Notes under the pieces: model-generated
Told to the model about the DNA's origin: nothing
What the model saw: the letters and a program-made list of their open reading frames with translations, nothing else
The model's database searches: none
Assembly (NCBI GenBank): GCA_963726715.1
Contig: CAVSDF010000005.1
Coordinates: 124,001 to 188,000, forward strand
From: CAVSDF01 sp963726715
Lineage (GTDB): Bacteria; Bacteroidota; Rhodothermia; Rhodothermales; BA12
Length of the DNA: 64,000 bases
Reading direction: 5' to 3'
Shown: piece after piece, positions 10,795 through 19,616 of the stretch
Numbering within the stretch: position 1 is the stretch's first letter
Layout: every line of letters begins with the position of its first letter
Made by a program: the position numbers and the translations under genes

Positions 10795-11733
10795 TCACCG
10801 CCCCAGCTCGTCGCGGAGGGTGTCGAGGAGGAACTGGTCGGCCCAGTGCCAGCTGTGCTGCGCGGCGGCGTCGAGCGTGACCGGCACGTCGGCGCGTGGC
10901 AAGGCGCGCTCGTCGAGCCAGGTGACGAAGGCGTGGGCGCGGTCGCGGTTGCCCCTCGAGCCGTCGGCGCCTGCGCACTGCACGCGGTAGCGCGTCCGGC
11001 GGGCGGCATCGAGGGCGTCGCCGTCGAGGGCGAAGAGCCAGTCGGTCGTGTTCCAGCGGTCGAGGGCGGCGGTGTCGCGGGGCCAGCCGAAGGCGGGCGA
11101 GAGCACCGGCGAGGACGCCCAGACGCGGTCGCCGTGCGGCTGGTGGCCGTCGGTGCGCGGGTCGTCGTGGCCGGGCCAGCAGAAGAGCGCGTCGTAGAAG
11201 GCGGCGACGTCGAGCCAGCCGGGCCGTCCGAAGGCGAGGAGCGTCGCCGTGTAGCCGCCGAGCGAGAAGCCCGCCGCGATCCGCCGCGTCGCCGGGTAGC
11301 GCGCCTCGACGAGCGGGATCAGCTCGGCGGTCAGGTACGTCCAGAAGCGCCCGCTCCCCAGCCCGACGTGCGGCGCGAGCGCCGGAGCGACCATCTCGAT
11401 TCCCAGCCCGTGGACGTGGTTGTTGTCGGATGTCAGGCCCGGCAGCACCATCACGAGCGGCGGCAGAGCGCCCGCCTGGATGGCGGCGTCGATGTCCTCG
11501 ACGGCGGTCGAGCGCTCGCGCGAGCGGTCCTCGAAGATGTTGGCCCACTCGCGCTCGTGGCCCCGCAGGAGCCACACGACGGGCGTCTTGTCGCCGCGCC
11601 GGTGGCCGGGCGGCTCGTAGACGTACGCGGCCTTGGCGATGCCGAGCGCCGCCGAGCGCACGACGATGCGCCGGAGCCGCCCGCCGAGCGTCTCGCGGTG
11701 CCGCCGCAAGATGGACGCCGCACTCGCCCTCAC
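10795..11733 (-). CDS. Putative esterase (alpha/beta hydrolase) of the ATP-grasp cluster
   Basis: 312 residues with no signal peptide. It has the D-family esterase layout: WLLRGHEREW early, MVLPGLTSDNNH, then the nucleophile elbow AAGFSLGGYTATLLAF (Ser about residue 165), FYDALFCWPGH and a late AQHSWHWADQF that supplies the probable catalytic His. It resembles the enterochelin-esterase/S-formylglutathione-hydrolase fold. It is the last gene of a minus-strand run and its ATG overlaps the stop of the amidotransferase gene by four bases, implying translational coupling. In this context it could release or remodel the product of the two ATP-grasp enzymes. The substrate is unknown. Confidence 0.75.
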   Translation of the reverse strand: MRASAASILRRHRETLGGRLRRIVVRSAALGIAKAAYVYEPPGHRRGDKTPVVWLLRGHEREWANIFEDRSRERSTAVEDIDAAIQAGALPPLVMVLPGLTSDNNHVHGLGIEMVAPALAPHVGLGSGRFWTYLTAELIPLVEARYPATRRIAAGFSLGGYTATLLAFGRPGWLDVAAFYDALFCWPGHDDPRTDGHQPHGDRVWASSPVLSPAFGWPRDTAALDRWNTTDWLFALDGDALDAARRTRYRVQCAGADGSRGNRDRAHAFVTWLDERALPRADVPVTLDAAAQHSWHWADQFLLDTLRDELGR

Positions 11734-12797
11734 GCGCTCCCCGGAGGCGTCGCCGATCCGTTGGCCTTGGCGCCGTTGGCCGCCGCATCGCTCGGTCGGC
11801 GGTGGACGCGGGCCGTGGCGTCGCGCAGGAAGTTCGGCAGGATGGCGACGTAGGTGCGCGTCAGGAAGTCCGGGTGCGCCATGTGGTGCAGGATCTCGGC
11901 GTACTTCTCCGCCCCGTGCTTCTCGATGATCGCCGTCTTGCGCTCCTCGCGCCGGAAGTGCAGCAGCATCCCGTCGGGGTCGGCCTCGGGGTGGAACTGC
12001 GTCGCCACCACCGATTCGCCGACGCGGAGAGCCATCACCGCGCGCTCCAGGGCGACGTGCGGCCGGTCTTTCTCGATGGCGAGGACGGCCCCGTTCATCG
12101 CCGCGAGGCGGTCGTCGTCAGGCTCGACGGCCTGCCACGAGCGGAAGTCGGCGCCGTAGAAGGGCGAGTCGACGCCGCGGAGGAGCGGGTCGCGCGTGCC
12201 TGCGTCGGTCTTGTGGACGGGGAAGATGCCAAAACTCTCGCTCACGCGCGGCGTCAGGCGGGCGAGGTCGAAGTGCTTGATGAGCAGCTCGAAGGAGTAG
12301 CAGATGAAGAAGCCGAACTTGGGCGGCACCTCGCCCGAGACCACCTCCGGACGGGCGTTGTAGGCCCAGAACGCATCCAGCCACGCGTGGTACGCCGCGC
12401 CCCAGTCGGTGCCGTCATCGTCGAACGGCGAGCCGGGGCCGCCGGACGAGACGTAAACGTCGTAGCCGAGGTCGGGCATCCGGGCGTTCTCGCGCACGTC
12501 GAACTCGTCCCAGAGGATCGAGACGCCACCGAAGCGCCCGTCGTGGTCGTCGAGGATGTCGCGCAGGCAGCGCATCCCCTGGTTCGGGACGCCCGCGTTG
12601 AGGTCGAGCAGCGCCACGCGCAGGACGCCTGGACGCGGCGGCGCGGCGGCATCGGCGTCGATGCCGACGGCGTTGGCGACCGGGCGCGGCGAGATGCCCT
12701 TCGGCACGGGCACGGCGGCGGGTGCGGCGGCGGTGCGTCGCCGCGCGGGCGGTTTCGCGCGGCTCGGGCGCGTGGGCGTGGCGGTCTCAGCGGGCAT
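11730..12797 (-). CDS. Class I glutamine amidotransferase-like protein
   Basis: 355 residues. After a 55-residue Pro/Ala/Arg-rich N-terminal tail, the core reads RVALLDLNAGVPNQGMRCLRD, VSSGGPGSPFDDD, GFFICYSFELLIKH (Cys in the nucleophile-elbow position) and VVATQFHPEADPDGM (His and Glu of the triad). These are class I GATase hallmarks as in GMP synthase, so it probably supplies ammonia from glutamine. It overlaps the downstream esterase by four bases and starts inside the end of the upstream ATP-grasp gene by 11 bases, so the three are almost certainly one transcript. The usual elbow GxCxG is altered to FFICYSFELL, so activity needs testing. The acceptor is unknown. Confidence 0.75.
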   Translation of the reverse strand: MPAETATPTRPSRAKPPARRRTAAAPAAVPVPKGISPRPVANAVGIDADAAAPPRPGVLRVALLDLNAGVPNQGMRCLRDILDDHDGRFGGVSILWDEFDVRENARMPDLGYDVYVSSGGPGSPFDDDGTDWGAAYHAWLDAFWAYNARPEVVSGEVPPKFGFFICYSFELLIKHFDLARLTPRVSESFGIFPVHKTDAGTRDPLLRGVDSPFYGADFRSWQAVEPDDDRLAAMNGAVLAIEKDRPHVALERAVMALRVGESVVATQFHPEADPDGMLLHFRREERKTAIIEKHGAEKYAEILHHMAHPDFLTRTYVAILPNFLRDATARVHRRPSDAAANGAKANGSATPPGSA

Positions 12798-14197
12798 CGG
12801 CGGGGGCGTCGTCGAACGTGTCGCGGAGGATGAAGACGGGGAGCGTGCCGCCGCCCGCGGTCACGTTGGCGAGGTTGGTGCTCGACGTGCGCGCGAGGCA
12901 GCCACCGACGAGCGGGCCGAAGAGGTACGGGTCGAGGTCGATGACGGTCGGCACGTAGTCCCACCTGCCAGAGCCGGCCTCACCGGCGCCGGTCTGCACG
13001 AGGAACGGCTCGCGGCGGATCTTGACGGTCCGCTGCACGACGTAGTCGCCGTCTTCGAGGGCCGCGTCGAGGGCGGCGTCCCAGTCGCTCTGCGTGCCTT
13101 CGAAGCCGAGGGTCACGCCCGCGCCGCCGTACTCGTCGTTGGGCTTGAGAACGAAGTGCTCGCGGCGCCCGCGCACGAACGGCACGAGGTCCGCCGGGCT
13201 GCCGTCGAGGTCGGTCACGCCTTCGCGGAGGCGGCGCGTCCACGGCACGTGGCGGCGGACGGTCTCGGCCTCGGTCGGCGACAGGATGCCGGCGTACTGC
13301 GGGTCGGTGAGGAGCGCGAAGATGGCTTTCTTGTGGGCGTACTTGGCGCGCAGCCCGTTGACGTAGCACGTCTTCCCGGCGCGGTATCCGTCGAGAAACG
13401 CCGCGCACTCGTCCTTCATCTCCCACAGCTCGTTCGTGAGCACGCGCTTGTAGAGGATGTCGATGCGGCGCCCGTCGGCGTAGACGAAGCCGTCGGCGCC
13501 GAGTTCGAGGTTGCGCGGGTCGGCGAGGACGCACGGGTAGCCGTGGCGCTCGAGGTAGTCCTGCGTGATCCGGAACTCGTGGATCGTGGGGATGTCGAGC
13601 CGGTCGACGATGCCGACCGTCGGGTGCTCCTCGCGTCCGCCGTGCTCGCCGTGGTACGTGCGGATGAGCATCTGCGCCGTGTGTTCGAGCGGCGAGACGA
13701 AGCGCACCGGGTGCTCGGCAGCGAAGTCCTGGAAGACCGGAAGCTCGCGGTAGACGGCCTCCAGACGGTGCAGGTAGCCCATCCCCGCCGGGCTTTCGCC
13801 GTTGATCTCGACGAACTGAAAGCCGTCCTCCGTCAGAAAGCTGTCGAGGCGCGCGAGCGGCGACGTGTCGATGGTGCCGACGGGGATGGCGGCCAGTTCC
13901 AACTCCCAGTCGCGCATTCCGAGCGCCTCGCGCATCACGTCGTCGTCGCCGAAGTAGGCGGCGCCGAGGCGCGAGACGGCGGTGCGGATGTGGAAGCACG
14001 CGGCCTGAATGCGCGCGTACGTCGCCTCCGTGAGGAACGTCGGGCGCAGCGAGCGCGCGGCGATGCGGTCGCCGAAGAGGATCGCGCGCTCGTGCTGCCG
14101 CGCGACGAGCGTCTCGACCTGCCGCTCGGCCGCACCGAGGTCGGCCTCGATGCGGCGCGTGGTAGTCGGCGATGGCGCCGCTGAGAACGCCGCTCAT
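12787..14197 (-). CDS. ATP-grasp-like ligase, probably circularly permuted (one frame slip)
   Basis: About 470 residues. The start ATG at 14197 overlaps the stop of the RimK-like gene. The first 14 codons read MSGVLSGAIADYHA, then a one-base insertion near 14155 breaks the frame. Corrected, the protein continues RIEADLGAAERQVETLVARQ into the long open part that begins at 13938. Motifs: FVEINGESPAGMGYLHRLE, TVGIVDRLDIPTIHEFRIT, DPRNLELGADGFVYADGRR, HFVLKPNDEYGGAGVTLGFE (nucleotide-binding Lys and Gly-rich loop), YVVQRTVKIRREPF and FGPLVGGCLARTSSTNLANV. This order matches circularly permuted ATP-grasp proteins, which form amide bonds through acyl-phosphates. Together with its neighbours it suggests sequential ligation of amino-acid-like units. 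The substrate is not known. Confidence 0.7.
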
Positions 14198-15507
14198 TTG
14201 CCCGCCTTGCCCTTGGCGGCGCCGTCCTTGGTGCCGCGCCCGGCCGTCTTGGTCGTCGCCGTCTTGGCGGCCGGGGTGGCAACTGCCGGAGCGGCCTTCT
14301 TCTTGCCCGAGACGGCGCGCTTGACGGCGTCGACGGCGGCCTCGACGCGGTCCTCGACCTTGTCGGCGAAGTCCTCGAGGCGGTCCTCGACCTGCTCGGC
14401 GAGGTCTTCGGCGCGGTCGGCGAGGGTCGCGGCGGCCTTCTTCGCGCTCGTGGCGCGTGGACCGGTGGCGGCCTTCTTGACGGCGGCGGCGGCCTTCGTC
14501 ACCTGCACCTGCGCGGCGGTGGCGGCGCTCGCGGCGGCTCCCTGCGCGGCGTCGAGGAGCGAGGCGCCGCGGTTCGGCTCGAGGGCGCCGTTGGCGGTGA
14601 ACTGCATCGCCGGGCGGTCTTCGAGCGCCTTCTCGACGAGGAACTTGCCGACGGTGCGGATCACCCACTCGTAGTTCGTGTGCCCGACCGAGTCGTATTC
14701 GGCGTCGGGCGCGGGGTTCATGAAGTCGATGGCGTAGGGCACGCCGTCGCGCACGGCGAATTCGACCGTGTTCATGTCGTAGCCGAGGGCGCGGCAGATG
14801 GCGAGCACGTCGCGCTCGAGCTTGGCGAGGCGAGTCGGCTCGATCGGGCCACCCGGCACCGCGCTGTACCGCTCGTGCATGTCAACGACCGGATTGTAGC
14901 GCATCACGAACACATCGCGCTGCCCGATGCCGTAGCAGCGGTAGTACTCGTCGAAGTCGATGTTTTCCTGCAGCATCATGCAGTCGGTGCCGGAGGCGTC
15001 GTAGGCGGCGAAGAGTTCCTCGGGATTGTTCACCTTCGTCACGCCGCGCCAGCCGCCGCCGTCGTGGGGCTTGAGGAAGGCGGGGAAGCCGATGTACGCG
15101 AAGACGCCGTCCCAGTCGAGCGGATACTCGAGGTTGCGGAAGCTCGTCGGCGTCGTGTTCGGCGGGGTGTCCTTGTGCGGCAGGATGACGGTGCGCGGCA
15201 CGGCGACGCCCGCGCGCTCGGCAATCACGTTGTCGATGAACTTGTCGTCGGCGCTCCACCAGAACGGGTTGTTGACGACGTACGTCCCCTTCAGCGCCGC
15301 CCATTTGAGGTACGAGCGGTAGTACGGCACCTCGTGCGAGATGCGGTCGAGGATGACGGCGTAGCCCGGCTCGCCGGTGTCCTGGATGCCGCCGATCTGC
15401 ACGAACTCGGCCATGACGCCGCGGTCGGCGTAGGCTTCGTTGATGTGGGCGACGAGGCCGTCGGGGAACGTGGTCTCCATGCCGCGGAGGATGCCGATCT
15501 TTTTCAT
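14194..15507 (-). CDS. RimK-like ATP-grasp ligase with histone-H1-like tail
   Basis: 437 residues. Residues 1-320 are an ATP-grasp ligase: KKIGILRGMETTFPDGLVAH, VQIGGIQDTGEPGYAVILDR, VVNNPFWWSADDKFIDN, FPAFLKPHDGGGWRGVTKV (ATP-binding Lys and Gly loop), MMLQENIDFDEYYRCYGIG, and YDMNTVEFAVRDGVPYAIDF with the Mg-binding Glu and Asn region ending MNPAPDAEY. From about residue 330 the sequence becomes Ala/Lys-rich, with a charged helix (ADRAEDLAEQVEDRLEDFAD) and repeated KAAP/KTATTKTAG runs like histone H1 or bacterial nucleoid proteins. The fusion is unusual. It sits at the front of a coupled run with the second ATP-grasp, a GATase and two esterases. It probably catalyses ATP-dependent carboxylate-amine ligation. 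Confidence 0.75.
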   Translation of the reverse strand: MKKIGILRGMETTFPDGLVAHINEAYADRGVMAEFVQIGGIQDTGEPGYAVILDRISHEVPYYRSYLKWAALKGTYVVNNPFWWSADDKFIDNVIAERAGVAVPRTVILPHKDTPPNTTPTSFRNLEYPLDWDGVFAYIGFPAFLKPHDGGGWRGVTKVNNPEELFAAYDASGTDCMMLQENIDFDEYYRCYGIGQRDVFVMRYNPVVDMHERYSAVPGGPIEPTRLAKLERDVLAICRALGYDMNTVEFAVRDGVPYAIDFMNPAPDAEYDSVGHTNYEWVIRTVGKFLVEKALEDRPAMQFTANGALEPNRGASLLDAAQGAAASAATAAQVQVTKAAAAVKKAATGPRATSAKKAAATLADRAEDLAEQVEDRLEDFADKVEDRVEAAVDAVKRAVSGKKKAAPAVATPAAKTATTKTAGRGTKDGAAKGKAGK

Positions 15508-15623
15508 GGTCGAGGGGAAATGGGTGTATCGAAGATTGTGTATTGGGGATTGGGAATGGGGGATTGGATTTGAAGGGCGGCACTTCAGGTGCCTGTTCCC
15601 AACCATCAATTCCCCATCATCCG

Positions 15624-16334
15624 TCACCCGATATGCCGGGCGAGCTGGCTGCGCCACCACGGCCAGTCGTGGGCGAACTCGCCCTGCGCGTAGTCGAAGG
15701 TGACCGGAATGCCTTTGGCGGCGAGCACGTGCGCGAGGTGCTCGTTCGGGCCGCGGCACGGGTCGTGTTCGCCGCTTGTGAGCACGATGCGCGTGTGGCG
15801 GAGCGCGTCGATGGCGTGGCCGTCCCGGATGTGGGGGACGAAGTCGGACGGGCACGAGTAGTACACGTCGTCGTTCTGCAACCCGTCGAGCATCGTCTTG
15901 ACGTCGTAGGCGCCGGAGAGCGAGAGGAGCGCGCCGAAGGTGCCCGCGTGCTTGAAGAAGAGGTTGGCGGCGTGGTAGCCGCCGAAGCTGGCCCCGGCGA
16001 GCATCGGGCGGAGGCCGCTGCGGCTCTGCACGAGCGGCAGCACCTCGTTCATCACGTACGCCTCGTACTGCTGGTGGCGCCGGATGCGCGTCTCGGGCGA
16101 GACGGCCTTGTTGTAGAAGCTCTCCGCGTCGACGGAGTCGAGGCAGAAGAACTGGTTGTGGCCGTGCTCGATCTTGCCCTGGACGGCGCCGATCATGCCG
16201 AAGTCCTCCCACTCGACGAAGCTCCCCATCGACGACGGGAAGACGATGACGGGAGCGCCGCCATGTCCGAAGACGAGGAGGTCCATCTCTCGGCCGAGGC
16301 TGGGGCTGTACCAGCGGACGTGCTCGCGGTGCAT
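15624..16334 (-). CDS. Putative esterase, first gene of the ATP-grasp cluster
   Basis: 236 residues, no signal peptide. It starts MHREHVRWYSPSLGREMDLL and continues FGHGGAPVIVFPSSMGSFVE, FFCLDSVDAESFYNK, the nucleophile elbow MLAGASFGGYHAANLFFKH (Ser about residue 120), LSLSGAYDVKTMLDG, LTSGEHDPC and FAHDWPWWRSQL with the probable catalytic His. Such esterases recur beside the ATP-grasp protein that follows 116 bases downstream on the same strand. ATG 16334 was preferred over 16430 because homology begins there, and a TACCTTCG box lies 36 bases upstream. It may hydrolyse an ester, thioester or peptide intermediate of the pathway. Confidence 0.75.
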   Translation of the reverse strand: MHREHVRWYSPSLGREMDLLVFGHGGAPVIVFPSSMGSFVEWEDFGMIGAVQGKIEHGHNQFFCLDSVDAESFYNKAVSPETRIRRHQQYEAYVMNEVLPLVQSRSGLRPMLAGASFGGYHAANLFFKHAGTFGALLSLSGAYDVKTMLDGLQNDDVYYSCPSDFVPHIRDGHAIDALRHTRIVLTSGEHDPCRGPNEHLAHVLAAKGIPVTFDYAQGEFAHDWPWWRSQLARHIG

Positions 16335-16369
16335 CGCGGAATCGGGTCTCTGAGGGGGGCAGGATCGGG

Positions 16370-16377
16370 CGAAGGTA
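16370..16377 (-). promoter_or_regulatory. Candidate -7 box TACCTTCG upstream of the ATP-grasp cluster
   Basis: On the minus strand TACCTTCG lies 36 bases before the first esterase ATG. The identical octamer precedes the gene coupled to the YcaO enzyme at 47542-47549. Confidence 0.4.
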
Positions 16378-16506
16378 CGCACGCACCCGCCGCAGCGCCC
16401 GCCGCGCGGGCCGGTTCGATGGATCCGCACCGCACCCTCTCCGGTTCGTCACACCCTGCCGGCGGCTGTGCGGGCTGCGGCTGTGAGGGCAGTGGGGCGT
16501 TCGGAG

Positions 16507-16530
16507 GAGACGCATCACCGGTGCGTCTCT
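16507..16530. repeat. Palindromic repeat, GAGACGCA variant
   Basis: Arms GAGACGCA and TGCGTCTC surround a centre containing ACCGGT. It is a diverged member of the 29-base palindrome family found at five other intergenic places. Confidence 0.6.
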
Positions 16531-16566
16531 GCACGTTCCCGCGACCACCGCGCCGACGCTTTCCGC

Positions 16567-16587
16567 AGACGCATCGCCGATGCGTCT
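16567..16587. repeat. Palindromic repeat, AGACGCATCG arms
   Basis: Arms AGACGCATCG (16567-16576) and CGATGCGTCT (16578-16587) flank a single central C. It lies 22 bases before the pabB start, within the divergent intergenic space. Confidence 0.7.
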
Positions 16588-16609
16588 CCACCGTCTTCCG
16601 ATTTGCTCG

Positions 16610-17839
16610 ATGCTGACTTCCGCCGCACCGGGCACGCTCGTGTTCGACACCGCCCGCGCCGACGACGGAGGTGGCCTGTCGTTCGTGCTCGCGGCGCCGG
16701 TCGAAGTGCTCGTCGCGCGCGTGCCGTCGGAGGTGGCGGAGGTGCTCGCGGCGGCGTCGCGGGCGGTCGCGGCGGGGCGATGGATCGGCGGGATGGTGAC
16801 GTATGAGGCGGGCGTAGCGCTCGTGGGCGTCGATGGATTGAACGGCGACAGGGCTGCGGGGCAAGGGACTGGCGGTGTGCCGCTCGCGTGGTTCGGGGTC
16901 TACGATGCGCCGACGCCGCTCGCCGCGTGGCCGCCGGAGGATGGCCCGGTGCCGCGTCCCTTCCACAGTGGACGCCCTCGCTCGGCCTCGCCGATTACAC
17001 CGCACGCCACGAACGCATCCGCGCACTCATCCGCGAGGGCGATGTCTACCAGGTCAACCTCACGTTCCCGCTCGCCGCCACATCCGAGGCGCCGCTCGCC
17101 GCGCTCTACGCCGCCTTCCGCGCCGCCCAGCCCGTGCCGTACGGCGCGTTTCTGTCGATTGGGTTCGACGGGACGCGCGCGCCGGTCGAGATTGCGAGCC
17201 TCTCGCCCGAACTCTTCTTCCGCGTCGACGCGCCGGCTGCCGACGGATCGCGCCGCATCGTCACCCGCCCGATGAAGGGGACGACGCGCCGGGGCGCGAC
17301 GCCGCGCGAGGACGACGGCCTGCGCCGCGCGCTCGCCGCCGACCCGAAGAACCGCGCCGAGAACCTCATGATCGTCGATCTGCTGCGCAACGACCTCTCC
17401 GTCGTCTGCGCGCCCGGCAGCGTCGCCGTGCCTGCGCTCTTCGAGACCGAGGCCCACCCGACGCTCACGCAGATGACCTCGACGGTCGAGGGACGACTTG
17501 TGGACGGCGCCGATCTCGCGCGCGATCTTCGGGGCCCTCTTCCCGTCCGGCTCCATCACCGGCGCGCCCAAGCGCCGCGCCATCGCGCGCATCGACGCGC
17601 TCGAAGACGCGCCGCGCGGGGCGTACTGCGGCGCCATCGGCTACGCGGCGCCGACGGGCGAGATGGCGTTCAGCGTCGCCATCCGCACCGTCACCGCGAC
17701 CGGCTCGGGCGATGCGCGGCGCCTCGTGGCAGGCGTCGGCAGCGGCATCACGTACGACTCGGTCGCCGAGGACGAGTACCGCGAATGCCTCCTCAAAGCT
17801 GCGTTCCTCGGCGACATCGCGCCTGCTCCGCGCCCGTGA
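16610..17839 (+). CDS. pabB: Aminodeoxychorismate synthase component I (two frame slips)
   Basis: About 409 residues once slips near 16965 and 17530 are corrected. PabB converts chorismate and ammonia to 4-amino-4-deoxychorismate for folate synthesis. The N-terminal part (VTYEAGVALVG, VPLAWFGVYD) is typical of the single-domain PabB group. The chorismate-binding core shows YQVNLTFPL, ELFFRV, TRPMKGTTRRG (catalytic Lys region), NLMIVDLLRNDLS, TMTSTVEG-like QMTSTVEGRL, FPSGSITGAPKRRAI, EMAFSVAIRT and GVGSGITYDSVAEDEYRE. The stop overlaps the GTG start of pabC, a normal PabB-PabC coupling. No amidotransferase partner (PabA) lies nearby. The broken frame is probably an artefact because every motif is intact. 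Confidence 0.9.
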
Positions 17840-18514
17840 CGCCGCGCCCCGACGATGCCCCGCACCTGTTCGAAACCCTCGGCTTCGACGGCGCCGCGTG
17901 GCGCTTTCCGGGCGAGCACCGCGCCCGCATGGCCCGCAGCGCCGCCGCCCTCGGCCGCCGCTTCGAGGCTGCGTCCTTCGATACCGCCCTCGCCGCCGCT
18001 ACGCCCTTGCCCTCGCGATACGCGCCTCGCCCGCCTCACGCTCGCCGCCGACGGCACCGTCACCGCCCGCGCGCGCCCGCTCGTGCCGCTCGCCGAGCCC
18101 GTGCGCCTCGTCGTCACGCCCGTCGTCGTCGATCCGTCCGACCGCTGGCTCCACCACAAGACGACGCGCCGCGCGCCCTACGACGCCGCGCTCGCCCACG
18201 CCCGCGCCGTCGGCGCCGACGACGGGGTGATCGTCAACCTCCACGGCCGCGTCACCGAGACGAGCCGGATGACCCTCTTCGCCGACCTCGGCGACGACGC
18301 CCCGCTCGCCACGCCACCCCTCGCCGACGGCGTCCTCCCCGGCATCCTCCGCGCGCACCTCCTCGCCACCGGCGCCGCGGCCGAGCGCCCGCTCACACCC
18401 GACGACCTGCGCCGCGCGCCGCGCCTGTTCGTCGGCAACGCCGCGCGCGGGATGCACCGGGCGGTGTGGGTGGAGGGCGGTGATCGTGTGCCGCCAGTTC
18501 ATCCGGGGCTGTAG
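17836..18514 (+). CDS. pabC: Aminodeoxychorismate lyase (one frame slip)
   Basis: About 226 residues, a class IV PLP aminotransferase-fold enzyme that splits aminodeoxychorismate into pyruvate and p-aminobenzoate. It starts at GTG 17836, overlapping the pabB stop (GTGA). Early motif HLFETLGFDGAAWRFPGEHR; a missing base near 18025 shifts the frame, after which RLARLTLAADGTVTARARP continues. DRWLHHKTTRRAPYD carries the PLP-binding Lys, VNLHGRVTETSRMTLF the conserved Glu, and LPGILRAHLL the C-terminal phosphate-side segment. Context with pabB makes the assignment firm. A 29-base palindrome overlaps its stop codon and separates it from the convergent kinase gene. Confidence 0.88.
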
Positions 18515-18539
18515 AGACGCATCGGCGATGCGTCTCTAC
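18511..18539. repeat. 29-base palindrome between convergent genes
   Basis: Perfect 14-base arms (GTAGAGACGCATCG and complement) around one G. It overlaps the pabC stop and ends 17 bases before the kinase stop, a good position for a bidirectional terminator, though there is no T-run. Confidence 0.8.
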
Positions 18540-18555
18540 CGGGCGTCGCACCGGT

Positions 18556-19470
18556 TCACGCCTCCGCATCCATCGCCATGCGGTGCGCGCGCGACCAGGC
18601 GCCTTCGCAGGGCGAGCGCTCGGCGGGGGCGCAGGTCCAGCCGGGGAGGGCGCGGGCGAAGGCGGCGGTGAGGTGGGCGCGGTAGACGGCCTCGCGCGAG
18701 ACGCCGCCGATGAAGGCGAGGCGCGGGTCGAAGGCGTCGGCGCCCTCGCGGGCGAGAAGCGCGGCGGCCTGGATGGAGAACGCGGCGGCTTGCGTGGCGA
18801 GGAGGGCGTTGGCATCGGCGTCGCCGTCGGCGGCGGCGGCGCAGACGAGGGGGGCGGCGCGCTGGACCGGCCAGCCCTCGCGGTAGACGCGGCGGATGAG
18901 CGTCGCGGCGTCGGGCACGTCGAGCGCGTCGCGGAGACGCGTGGCGAGGGGCGACCACCGGCCCGCGTCGAAGGCGGCGGTGAGGACGTGGAGGGCGGCG
19001 CGCCCGATGGCGTAGCCGCTGCCCTCGTCGCCGAGCAGGTAACCCCATCCGCCCGCCCCCACGCTCCGCCCGTCGCGCGTGCGCCCGCGCAGCACCGAGC
19101 CCGTCCCGGCGACAGCGATCAGGCCGCTGCCCTCCCCGAAGGCGCCCTCGAACGCGATCTCGCCGTCGTGGACGACCTCGACGCTCAGCCGCGCGCCGAC
19201 GAAGCGGTGCCGCAGCGCGTCGCCGAGGGCCGTCTGTTCCTCGGCGCGTCCGGCGCCGGCCACGCCTGCGCACACGTGTTCCGGCATCGCGCCGCCGTGC
19301 GCGACCATCGCGTCGCGGATGACGCGTTCGAGCACGTCGGCCGCCCCATCGACCCCGGCGCGCTGGAGGTTGGCGGCAGGGCCCTGGTGCTGCGTCGCGG
19401 CGCCGTCGTCGCCGTCGCGGGCGAGGAGTTCGGTCTTGGTGCCGCCCGCGTCGATGCCGAAGCAGAGCAT
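18556..19470 (-). CDS. BadF/BadG-type ATPase, probable N-acetylglucosamine kinase
   Basis: 304 residues with the ASKHA (actin/hexokinase) fold. Phosphate-1 motif FGIDAGGTKTELLARD, GVAGAGRAEE, phosphate-2 VAGTGSVLRG, WGYLLGDEGSGYAIGR, and adenosine motif FIGGVSREAVYRA. The set and the length fit eukaryote-like GlcNAc kinases, which phosphorylate amino sugars recovered from peptidoglycan or chitin. Exact sugar specificity cannot be read from the sequence. It is convergent with pabC and followed upstream (140 bases) by the acylase-fold gene on the same strand. The leader is C/A- and C/T-rich (CCCCCCATCC before the ATG) with no Shine-Dalgarno. Confidence 0.8.
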   Translation of the reverse strand: MLCFGIDAGGTKTELLARDGDDGAATQHQGPAANLQRAGVDGAADVLERVIRDAMVAHGGAMPEHVCAGVAGAGRAEEQTALGDALRHRFVGARLSVEVVHDGEIAFEGAFGEGSGLIAVAGTGSVLRGRTRDGRSVGAGGWGYLLGDEGSGYAIGRAALHVLTAAFDAGRWSPLATRLRDALDVPDAATLIRRVYREGWPVQRAAPLVCAAAADGDADANALLATQAAAFSIQAAALLAREGADAFDPRLAFIGGVSREAVYRAHLTAAFARALPGWTCAPAERSPCEGAWSRAHRMAMDAEA

Positions 19471-19616
19471 GGATGGGGGGATGGAGATGGAGAAGGGGGA
19501 GGTGGTTTGGTTGGTTGTTGGTAGTTAGTAGTGGAGTGTCATCCGCAAAATTGGGATACCACGAACCATTAACAACCAACCATTGGCAACCAACGACCAA
19601 CAACGACCGAAGGTCG

